A stretch of 64,000 bases of DNA from Tunturiibacter gelidiferens. GTDB taxonomy: Bacteria > Acidobacteriota > Terriglobia > Terriglobales > Acidobacteriaceae. Below the pieces are notes generated by a model. The model had not been told where the DNA came from and did no database searches. It worked only from the letters and a program-made list of their open reading frames with translations. Numbering within the stretch: position 1 is the stretch's first letter; each line of letters opens with the position of its first letter. The stretch covers positions 186,001 through 250,000 of the forward strand of contig NZ_JACHEB010000006.1 of assembly GCF_014201335.1 (NCBI RefSeq). Reading direction: 5' to 3'. Of the stretch, positions 36,185 through 44,016 are shown piece by piece. Both the position numbers and the translations under genes were made by a program.

Positions 36185-37639
36185 ATGCCACGTTGCGACA
36201 CATTGATCCGTAATGCACGGGTTCTTGACGGCACCGGTGCGGAGTCTGTCTCCATGGATGTAGCTATTCGCAACGACAGAATCTGCGAAATCGGCAGATC
36301 TCTTGACTACGAGGCGCCAGAGTCGATCGACGCCGATGGTCTGGTGCTGGCGCCCGGTTTTATTGATGTCCATACCCATGACGACACCGCCGTGATTCGT
36401 ACACCATCGATGCTGCCGAAGATCTCGCAGGGTGTTACCACAGTCATTGTTGGCAACTGCGGCATCAGCGCCACTCCAGTCGCGTTGCGCGGCGAGCCGC
36501 CTGACCCGATGAACCTGCTTGGCGGAGCGGAGGATTTTCGCTATCCAACCTTTGCCACGTATCTCGACGCCATCCGAGTTGCGCAGCCCGCGGTGAACGT
36601 CGGCGTGCTGATCGGTCACACGGCCCTGCGCAATAACCATATGGACCGGCTTGATCGCGCTGCAACGGAGGCTGAAGTTGAAGCGATGCAAGAGCAATTG
36701 CGGGAAGCTCTCGACGGCGGAGCACTGGGTTTGAGTTCTGGCCTAGCCTATCTCTCCGCTTACGCGGCGTCCACCGAAGAGGTGCTAGCGTTGGCGAAGC
36801 CACTGGAGGCGGCAGGCGCGGTGTACACAACGCACATGCGCACTGAGACCGACGGCATCCTCGATGCGATGCGCGAGGCGTTCGAAGTCGGTCGTCTGAG
36901 CCATGTGCCGGTTATCGTCTCTCACTTGAAGTGTGCCGGCATCGCCAACTGGGGCCGCGGTGGTGAGGTGCTACATGCGCTGGAGGTCGCGCGAACGTCG
37001 CAACCTGCGGGCTGCGATTGCTATCCCTATGCGGCAGGCTCAAGCACACTCGATCTTCGCCAGGTAGATGAGCGGGTTCGCATCACGATTACCTGGAGCA
37101 CGCCACATCCGGAGGTGGCTGGGCAATACCTGGCGCAGATTGCAGAGCACTGGCAGATGAGCCAGTTGAATGCGGCCCGACAACTACAACCGGCTGGCGC
37201 GATCTATCACAGCATCTCCGAGGACGACATGCGCCAGATCCTGCGCCACTCCGCGACTATGATCGGATCCGATGGTCTGCCTAACGACCCGCGACCGCAT
37301 CCCCGCCTGTGGGGCACCTTTCCACGTGTTCTGGGACGATATAGCCGCGACGAAGGATTGTTCTCGCTCCCAGAGGCCATTCACAAGATGACCGGACTGC
37401 CAGCGCAAAGGTTCGGGCTAGCCAAGCGTGGACTGATACGCAAGGACTATCATGCCGATTTGGTGCTCTTCGATCCGGAGACGATCATTGACATGGCAAC
37501 GTTCTCCGATCCAATACGTCCAGCCCACGGTATTGCGGCTGTATGGGTGAACGGCGTTCTCTCCTATACCATCGACGGAGCTACGGGATCTCGCGGGGGA
37601 CGCTTTCTGCCTCGCGGCGAGAGTTCATGGATTCAATGA
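36185..37639 (+). CDS. N-acyl-D-amino-acid deacylase (D-aminoacylase)
   Basis: The frame is open upstream to 35873, but the ATG at 36185 is chosen: AAGGAG (36174-36179) sits 5 nt before it and the N-terminus MPRCDTLIRNARVLDGTGA is where family members begin. The 484-residue length is typical. The amidohydrolase zinc site is complete: His63 and His65 in DVHTHDD, Cys92 in GNCGIS, His in IVSHLKCAG and Asp363 in MIGSDGLPND. The enzyme hydrolyses N-acyl-D-amino acids to the free D-amino acid. The neighbouring DSD1 enzyme, RidA and GntP genes would deaminate, detoxify and transport. Confidence 0.93.
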   Translation: MPRCDTLIRNARVLDGTGAESVSMDVAIRNDRICEIGRSLDYEAPESIDADGLVLAPGFIDVHTHDDTAVIRTPSMLPKISQGVTTVIVGNCGISATPVALRGEPPDPMNLLGGAEDFRYPTFATYLDAIRVAQPAVNVGVLIGHTALRNNHMDRLDRAATEAEVEAMQEQLREALDGGALGLSSGLAYLSAYAASTEEVLALAKPLEAAGAVYTTHMRTETDGILDAMREAFEVGRLSHVPVIVSHLKCAGIANWGRGGEVLHALEVARTSQPAGCDCYPYAAGSSTLDLRQVDERVRITITWSTPHPEVAGQYLAQIAEHWQMSQLNAARQLQPAGAIYHSISEDDMRQILRHSATMIGSDGLPNDPRPHPRLWGTFPRVLGRYSRDEGLFSLPEAIHKMTGLPAQRFGLAKRGLIRKDYHADLVLFDPETIIDMATFSDPIRPAHGIAAVWVNGVLSYTIDGATGSRGGRFLPRGESSWIQ

Positions 37640-37692
37640 TTCAATAAGTAGTTGAATAAATGATTTGGTAGTTCAATCTTAAGGAGTTCGGG

Positions 37693-38085
37693 ATGAGCAT
37701 CAAGCGATACGGCGTTGAAGGCGGAAAGGGTACGGGTGGTCAGCATCTTCCTTTTGCGAGGGCGGTCGAAGCAGACGGATGGCTGTATGTATCGGGCCAG
37801 GTTCCGATGGTTCAAGGTGAGATCATAGCGGGCAATATCGTTGCCCAGTCGCAACAGGCGATTCGCAATCTGCTGGCGATTCTGAACGAAGCCGGGTATG
37901 GCCCGGAGCATGTGGTGCGCTGTGGCGTCTGGCTTGAAGATCCGCGCGACTTTTCTTCATTCAATGCCGTCTTTAAAGAACACTTCGGCGAAAATCCCCC
38001 TGCGCGCGCGTGCGTCGTATCGAGCATGGTTGTCGACTGCAAGGTGGAGATCGATTGCGTGGCCTATAAGGCGCAGGGGAATTGA
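37693..38085 (+). CDS. RidA family enamine/imine deaminase
   Basis: The 130-residue protein has the YjgF/YER057c/UK114 fold signature with PFARAVEADGWLYVSGQVP, a Q-x-x-A-I-R-N-L segment and the C-terminal NPPARACVV, where the conserved Arg binds the carboxylate of the 2-aminoacrylate-type imine. PLP-dependent dehydratases of D-serine type release such imines, so a RidA member here fits the cluster. The start ATG has a strong AAGGAG six bases upstream. The stop lies 7 bp before the GntP start codon, indicating coupling. Confidence 0.9.
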   Translation: MSIKRYGVEGGKGTGGQHLPFARAVEADGWLYVSGQVPMVQGEIIAGNIVAQSQQAIRNLLAILNEAGYGPEHVVRCGVWLEDPRDFSSFNAVFKEHFGENPPARACVVSSMVVDCKVEIDCVAYKAQGN

Positions 38086-38092
38086 TCCGCCG

Positions 38093-39442
38093 ATGATCGA
38101 TCACCACAGTATCTTTTTGCTGGTCTCCGCATTCGTATCGGTGATTTGCCTGATTCTGCTGATTGCAGTCGTAAAACTCAATCCAGTAATCACGCTTATT
38201 GTCATAGCCCTGTCTCTTGCCGTGGTTGTGGGCATGCCACTCGCTACCGTAATTCATTCTTTTGAGGCGGGTGTCGGCTCGACGCTTGGGCACATCGCGA
38301 TCGTGGTGGCGTTGGGCACAATGCTGGGCAAGATGATGGCAGAATCTGGTGGTGCGGACCAGATCGCATATACCCTTATCCGGCTGTTTGGCGAGAAGAA
38401 TATCCCGTGGGCCATGGTGGTTATCGGGTTCCTGGTAGGCCTGCCTGCTTTCTTCGAGGTAGGCTTCGTTCTGCTGATTCCGATTGTGTTTACCGTGGTC
38501 CGGCGTACAGGAACTTCGCTTATCCTGGTCGGCTTGCCCATGCTGGCTGGGCTTTCCGTGGTCCACGGATTGGTGCCGCCACACCCTGCGGCACTGCTGG
38601 CGGTAACAATTTACAAGGCTGATGTGGGTCGTACGATTCTTTATGCATTGATTGTCGGAATTCCGACGGCGGTGGTTGCAGGACCGATTTTCGCGAAGCT
38701 AATTGCGCCGCACGTGCACCTCGGCAAGGAGAATCAGATGGCGAAGGATTTCTCTGACCACGATAAAGAACGGAACCTGCCAAGCTTCGGGCTCACCTTA
38801 TTCACCATCCTGCTGCCAGTGTTTCTGATGTTGATCGGGAGTTGGGCAGACGCTATTTCCGCGCGTGGCAGCGCTCTGAATGGTGGGTTGCACCTGATCG
38901 GCAATGACGATCTGGCTCTACTCGTCGGTGTGCTGTTCAGCTTTGTGACGTTAGGCAAGATGAGGGGTTTTTCAGGAGAAACGATCCTCCGTTTCAGCAA
39001 TGAATGCCTGGCGCCCACCGCAACTATTACGCTCCTGGTTGGCGCGGGCGGCGGCTTCGGACGGATACTGCAGGACAGCGGTGTATCCAATGCGATTATT
39101 GTCCTCGCGATGCATAGTCACGTTCCTTTGATCCTGCTGGCCTGGATTCTCGCTGCGCTGCTCCGCCTCGCGACTGGATCGGCAACCGTGGCCATGACAA
39201 CAGCTGCCGGCATTGTGGCCCCAATCGCTTTGAATAGCCCGGGAGTTCATCCCGAGTTGCTCGCCATCGCCACGGGCGCGGGTTCGCTCATCTTCTCTCA
39301 TGTCAATGACGGCGGTTTCTGGCTGGTGAAGGAGTACTTTGGGATGAGCGTCGTCCAAACGATCAAGACCTGGTCCGTCTGTGAAACGATCATCTCCGTT
39401 ATGGGGCTAATTCTCACGATCGCTTTATCGCTCGTAGTCTGA
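38093..39442 (+). CDS. GntP-family permease, probably for D-amino acids or gluconate-like acids
   Basis: I use the ATG at 38093 (MIDHHSIFLLVSAFVSVI). The longer frame back to 37898 overlaps RidA and has no ribosome site. The 449-residue protein has 12 or more hydrophobic segments and GntP motifs such as GSTLGHIAIVVALGTMLGKMMAESGGADQIA, here split across the first loop, plus VHGLVPPHPAAL. It also has ATGSATVAMTTAAGIVAP and FSHVNDGGFWLVKEYFG. GntP members carry gluconate, and DsdX carries D-serine. In this cluster a D-serine-like substrate is the better guess. Confidence 0.92.
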   Translation: MIDHHSIFLLVSAFVSVICLILLIAVVKLNPVITLIVIALSLAVVVGMPLATVIHSFEAGVGSTLGHIAIVVALGTMLGKMMAESGGADQIAYTLIRLFGEKNIPWAMVVIGFLVGLPAFFEVGFVLLIPIVFTVVRRTGTSLILVGLPMLAGLSVVHGLVPPHPAALLAVTIYKADVGRTILYALIVGIPTAVVAGPIFAKLIAPHVHLGKENQMAKDFSDHDKERNLPSFGLTLFTILLPVFLMLIGSWADAISARGSALNGGLHLIGNDDLALLVGVLFSFVTLGKMRGFSGETILRFSNECLAPTATITLLVGAGGGFGRILQDSGVSNAIIVLAMHSHVPLILLAWILAALLRLATGSATVAMTTAAGIVAPIALNSPGVHPELLAIATGAGSLIFSHVNDGGFWLVKEYFGMSVVQTIKTWSVCETIISVMGLILTIALSLVV

Positions 39443-39569
39443 CGCTGCTGATCGAACTGCCACTTGCCACGCAACACTTGGTGATTGCATCATCTCGCCT
39501 TTTTCGTAGGTTTAATTCTGGCTCTGAGGACAAGAGATTTCCCTCTGCCGAAAGTTTTCGGGAGGAACC

Positions 39570-40124
39570 GTGCGTCATCGTCACATTCAGCTAGCAACTC
39601 AGTTGATGGCTGACTTCCACTACTTCAATAACTACTGGTTTCACCTGGAACCCACCACCAAGGACGAGGAACTCGAGAACTTTGCGCTGTTGAGCAATGC
39701 GTATCAGCTTGGCCCCGCAAAGGAGAAGCTCGAAGACCTAATCGATAGACTTTCCGGATACATTGATCGACTCTACGCCCTACGCAATAGCGACGCCGTG
39801 AACAGACTGGCCATGATGAGCGTCATACTGGGCGTCGGCGCTCTGGTCACCGGCTATTACGGGATGAACATTCCGCACCTTGCGACCCTGTTGCAGAACG
39901 GCAAGACTTCGGTCTGGTCGCTGGTGCTGACTTCTTTGATGGCTGTCGCTTCGCTGTGGTTCATCTTCTACATCGTGGCGTCGAATTGGCTGGATTATCG
40001 AGCCAGCATCTTGCCCCATCGTTATCGAAAAGCCATCGGAACAGTTAGCCTTCGAGGGCTGCACCGCCATGATGAGGCAAATTTAGGGACGTCGAAAGAC
40101 AATCCTGGTCTACCTGAGAGTTAG
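39570..40124 (+). CDS. Short CorA-like membrane protein with GMN motif
   Basis: The 184-residue product starts at GTG with GGAGGA three to eight bases upstream. It corresponds only to the C-terminal part of CorA/ZntB divalent cation channels: a long helix (about 30-75), TM1 (about 80-97), the signature YYGMN followed by a short loop, and TM2 (about 115-138). The large N-terminal cytoplasmic domain is missing. It may be a remnant or a stand-alone small channel-like protein; the good ribosome site argues for expression. A second, frameshifted full-length CorA lies at 50713. Confidence 0.7.
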   Translation: MRHRHIQLATQLMADFHYFNNYWFHLEPTTKDEELENFALLSNAYQLGPAKEKLEDLIDRLSGYIDRLYALRNSDAVNRLAMMSVILGVGALVTGYYGMNIPHLATLLQNGKTSVWSLVLTSLMAVASLWFIFYIVASNWLDYRASILPHRYRKAIGTVSLRGLHRHDEANLGTSKDNPGLPES

Positions 40125-40220
40125 GCACGCCACGGCAGTCTCTAGAGATTCAGAAACTGATCAATTATGGAATACGCTTGGTAGGTTGAGACGGATGATC
40201 GAGGCCGCTCCCAAACGCGA

Positions 40221-41599
40221 CTGGCGAAGACGACGAGGAGGTTCTTCGCCGCTGCCGGTTCGCGTCTGGACTCGTATGACCTCGTTTTTCTGTTCTGGAT
40301 GCTTGCATTCGTCTCTCAGGCTGCCGCGCAACGTCCGGATATTACAGAACCCTAGAAACCCGGGGTCGTAGTGGGAAATGAAAGCCCGATCATAATGTTT
40401 CCGCATGCCGCCGAAGGTCGGTTCTGGCTGTCTGGTCAGGCGACTTTTGTCTATCAGACGAACCGGAGTTTTATGCGGCGTACTCGGGAGAGCATAGTTT
40501 TAGGGCAAACTACGACAAGGCTACTGGGCGGATCATGATGCTCTATGGGGGCTATCAGTTCTCTAGGTTGGGGGAGGTGTTGGTCTCGGCCGAAGAAGCC
40601 GGCGGCCTCGGTTTAAGCTCAGCGCTGGGCATCGCTGCATTCCCCAATCTAGACGCGGTACGAGATGCAACTCTCATGAGACAACAGTTAGTCGCGGGCC
40701 GCTTTCGACATTGTCCCAATTACCTTCCCGTCGTCTGGAACTTCGAATCGGGAAATTTGCGGTAACCGATTTCTTCGATACCAACTCGGTACGCGGGGAC
40801 AGTCACCTGCAGTTTTTGAACTGGGTCATTGACCAGAACGGAGCTTATGATTTCACCGGATACTCGCGCGGCTATACATTGGGGGTAATGATCGAGTATC
40901 AAAGCCCAAAGTGGGGAGCGCGATTTGCCGAGGCTCTCATGCCCGGGCGAATAATGGAGGCCCATTGGTTTGGAACCTGCGCAAAGCCAACACTTCCAAT
41001 CTGGAGTTCGAGCTGCATCGCGGTCTGTTACCGAAGAAGGACGGCATCATTCGTTTGCTGGCCTATGTGAATAACGCCAATATGGGCATTTACCGCTATG
41101 CGAACGAACAGTACCTGCAGGGAACGGTGGCCCAACCGGACATAGACAATGATCCCTTTCAGGTGACGACGAAGTATGGTTTCGGAATCAATATGGAACA
41201 GGCTTTGTCTAAAGACGTTACTGCATACGGGCGTTTCGGATGGGACAATGGCAAAACCGAGTCGTGGTCGTTCACGGAAATAGACCAACGTTCGCCGGCG
41301 GCATCGGCGTGGTCGGGAACGCATGGAAACGAAATAACGACCGCGCGGGTCTCGCGTTTGCCACAAACGGAATTGCGAAAGACCACATCCTCTATTTGAG
41401 CCATGGGGGACTAGGTTTCGTCCTTGGCGATGGAGGATTAAAGTATGGACGCGAGAACCTGTTGGATAGCTATTACACTGTCCACATCTGGCGAGGAATC
41501 TACCTTAGACCCGACTTCCAGTACGTTGTGCATCCGGGATATAACGAGGCACGAGGCCCGGTGTTCGTGCCGTCGTTCCGGGTGTACGTTGAATTTTAG
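40221..41599 (+). pseudogene. OprB-like carbohydrate-selective porin, broken
   Basis: Pieces in four frames join into one acidobacterial carbohydrate porin. They are, in order, a signal-like segment (LFWMLAFVSQAAAQRPDIT), an in-frame TAG at 40353, MFPHAAEGRFWLSGQATFVY, EPEFYAAYSGEHSFRANYDK, LYGGYQFSRLGEVLVSAEEA, RRLELRIGKFAVTDFFDTNS, HLQFLNWVIDQNGAYDF, LVWNLRKANTSNLEFELHRG, FAGGIGVVGNAWKRNNDRAG and a porin end VPSFRVYVEF. Frame changes near 40460, 40710, 40950 and 41285 are all explained by a missing base. The start is uncertain. It precedes a lipoprotein/PstS relic on the same strand. Confidence 0.8.
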
Positions 41600-41615
41600 A
41601 CGGACTGTCAGACAA

Positions 41616-42011
41616 GTGAGGTCTTTGGCGAGAATCGGGATTGCAGCCGCGATGGTGGCAGCCTTATTGGCTTGCCATGCTCTTGGCCGGACGGCGACCT
41701 CGTTTCCGTCGGTTAAGAAGCTCTTTGTGCAACCATTCGGGGCTGAGAAACAGGACGACCTGCTACGCCTAAGCCTGTTGGGACGCCTCAAGAAGAGCAA
41801 CGAGTACCAGGTCGTTGACAACGTGAGTGACGCAGACGCAATTCTCAAAGGGAATGGCCGGATATGGGTGAAGGGCCACGTCACAGTTAACTTTAGAGCG
41901 CCTGCAGCCAATCGCCAGCCTCTGTATGCAGGGTTTTTTTCGATAGAAATTACCAGCAAGGGAGGAGAGCCGCTGTGGTCATGCTTAGTGACGCCGAGCA
42001 AATTTTCCTAG
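41616..42011 (+). pseudogene. Lipoprotein N-terminal fragment, ended by an in-frame TAG
   Basis: The GTG at 41616 starts a lipoprotein signal with an LLAC lipobox (AAMVAALLACHALG). The domain that follows (FPSVKKLFVQPFGAEKQDDL, YQVVDNVSDADAILKGNGRI) resembles small envelope lipoproteins of unknown role. At 42009 the frame meets TAG, but the same frame goes on sensibly (TNIADDLADNLTQEMLAQGK) before a -1 shift leads into the PstS-like domain. It was probably the first part of one longer fused protein. Confidence 0.6.
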
Positions 42012-42100
42012 ACGAACATTGCCGACGACCTTGCGGACAATCTGACCCAGGAGATGCTCGCGCAAGGAAAGATACTGCCATCACGGGCTCAGCATTTAGT

Positions 42101-43070
42101 GTCAAACAGAGCCTGGCAAAAGCGGACCTGCACGGCGCCGGGGCAACATTTCCGGCCCCGATTTACCTCCTATGGTTCCAGTCGTTTCAGCGAGAGCACC
42201 CTGAGGTTCGTCTCAGTTATTCGGCGGTCGGCTCCGAATCAGGAGTCCGGATGCTTGCTGAAAGAGGGGTGGATTTTGCGGCTTCCACGTCTCGCCGCAG
42301 GAGATGAGTACTGCTGCATCTCACAACGTCAAATTTCATCGGTTTGCAACCGTGCTCGGAGGTGTCGTTCCTATTTACCACCTGGAAGGTTTAACCAGGG
42401 ATCTAAACTTTACAGCGGACACGCTTGCTGCCGTCTACCTCGGCAAAGTGACGAGGTTGAATGATGGAGAGATCAGAAATTCGAATAGAGGGGTAAATCT
42501 CCCAGATGCCCCCATCGTCGTTATTCACAGGTCCGACGGTAGCGGATCAACGTACGCATGGAGCGACTTTCTGTCGAGAATCAATCCTGAGTGGAAAGAC
42601 AAGATAGGCAGGGGCACCAAGCTCAAGTGGCCGATCGGACAAGGGGCCGAAGGCAGTGAAGGAGTGGCTTCGGAAGTCGAGAAGACGCCCAATGCGATCG
42701 GCTATGTCGAATTTGTCTATGCAATCGAACACCAACTATGTTTTGGTGCGGTACAGAACAGTTCGGATAAGTTTGTCAGGGCCAGCCTCGATAGCCTCGC
42801 GGAGGCGGCAAAGACAGCGGCCGCTGATGCCACTATCAATTCATCTGCTTCGATAACAGATCCTTCCGGTAAGGCGGCTTACCCAATCGCCAGCTTTACC
42901 TGGTTGGTGATTCCTGAACAAATCTCCGATACCGCAAAAAGCAGGCCCTGCTTGAGGTAATCCGATGGTTACTTACATCCGGGCAAAAGGAATGTTCAGC
43001 GCTGGGGTACGCTCCCCTGCCCAACGAGATTGCAAATCAACGGTTCAATCTGCTCGATGCTATCAAGTAG
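42101..43070 (+). pseudogene. PstS-like phosphate-binding protein, copy 1, frameshifted
   Basis: Three frames give a nearly complete periplasmic phosphate-binding protein. The first holds LHGAGATFPAPIYLLWFQSF and YSAVGSESGVRMLAERGVDFAAS. The second (from about 42285) holds SPQEMSTAAS, GGVVPIYHLEG, AAVYLGKVTRLNDGEIRNSN, VVIHRSDGSGSTYAWSDFLS and AAYPIASFTWLVIPE. The third (from about 42940) holds QALLEVIRWLLTSGQKECSA, YAPLPNEIANQ and the end. Each shift is a lost base, the last in an A5 run. No pstCAB genes are adjacent. Confidence 0.8.
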
Positions 43071-43098
43071 GTCAAGAACGATATGGACCGACGTCCGC

Positions 43099-43200
43099 CT
43101 AATTGTCGTCTGTCTTCGCCCACACGAGCCCGGCCGCTATGAGCAGAAGATACGGGTCGACTAAAAGCTGTAGAGTTGCGCCGATGAAGTCTATGGTCAC
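43099..43200 (-). CDS. Possible 33-residue single-span membrane peptide
   Basis: GGAGGT lies six bases before a GTG start. The short frame encodes MTIDFIGATLQLLVDPYLLL followed by IAAGLVWAKTDDN and a TAG. The middle is one hydrophobic helix with a charged tail, a pattern of small membrane subunits or regulators. I do not recognise the family. It lies 86 bp downstream of the rhodanese gene on the same strand. Confidence 0.4.
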   Translation of the reverse strand: MTIDFIGATLQLLVDPYLLLIAAGLVWAKTDDN

Positions 43201-43286
43201 TGCATTACCTCCTTACTCGCATTGCGTAGAGTGGAGGGACAATCGCTCATCCACGCAATACCGGCATCCTTGAAGATTGGTTGTGC

Positions 43287-43973
43287 TTACCCCTGCGTTA
43301 CACCATCGAACTGTTCAACTCGGATATCTGGAGAAAGCGTCAACTCAGCGGTGAGCTGCATTTCAATCCCTCCAGGCAATACCCTGACATCTCGAAGTTC
43401 ATGCCGCAGAAGTAAACTTGCCGCGATCATAGCTCGATATCCCTCTCGGCAGTAAATGATTGCCGGCTTCGAATCCTGGGCCAGACGTGATGCCGATACC
43501 CTGTCAAGCTCCTGCAGCGGTTCACACGACGAACCCGCCAAGTGATCCTTTAGCCACTCAGCCCGACTACGAACATCCACAATCTTGAACGGTGCATTCT
43601 GTTGTCGCCACTCATGAAGTAATTCATTGCCTAATATTGTGATCTCCTCAATAGGTAGTTTCGCCTCCCTCCACCTCACCTCATCCGCCAACAAATAGCC
43701 GATCACACCTTCGATGCCCACTCTTGCCAAACGGATTTGAGCTTCTCTTGCATCGTTTGCGTCCTCGACAACCAGCAGCAACCTTCGCTTAGGTTCGATC
43801 ATGATCGCTGACCAGCTGGCGAAAGGCCCAGACAGGCCGATCTGCAAAGAACCTGGTAGATGGAACGAGGCAAACTGTCTCCAGTGTCGTGTGTCCAGGA
43901 CAAGTGTGCCTCGACGTTGCTCTTCTATTACATTTTCCGCTGCTAATTCGCCTAACTCCGCCAAATCAAACAT
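43287..43973 (-). CDS. Tandem rhodanese-domain protein lacking the usual metallo-beta-lactamase domain
   Basis: The 228-residue protein has two rhodanese-like domains. The first (about 20-100, VLDTRHWRQFASFHLPGSLQ) lacks a catalytic Cys. The second (about 125-205, KIVDVRSRAEW and IIYCREGYRAMIA) has the active-site Cys. The sequence corresponds to the C-terminal half of MBL-fold/rhodanese proteins related to persulfide dioxygenases, but the N-terminal MBL domain is absent. AGAGGA precedes the ATG properly, so the short form seems to be the real gene. It lies 44 bp after the kinase gene. Confidence 0.8.
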   Translation of the reverse strand: MFDLAELGELAAENVIEEQRRGTLVLDTRHWRQFASFHLPGSLQIGLSGPFASWSAIMIEPKRRLLLVVEDANDAREAQIRLARVGIEGVIGYLLADEVRWREAKLPIEEITILGNELLHEWRQQNAPFKIVDVRSRAEWLKDHLAGSSCEPLQELDRVSASRLAQDSKPAIIYCREGYRAMIAASLLLRHELRDVRVLPGGIEMQLTAELTLSPDIRVEQFDGVTQG

Positions 43974-44016
43974 GATTTCCTCTGTTATTAAAGGCGAAAT
44001 TGTCTCGGAGTTTCGA

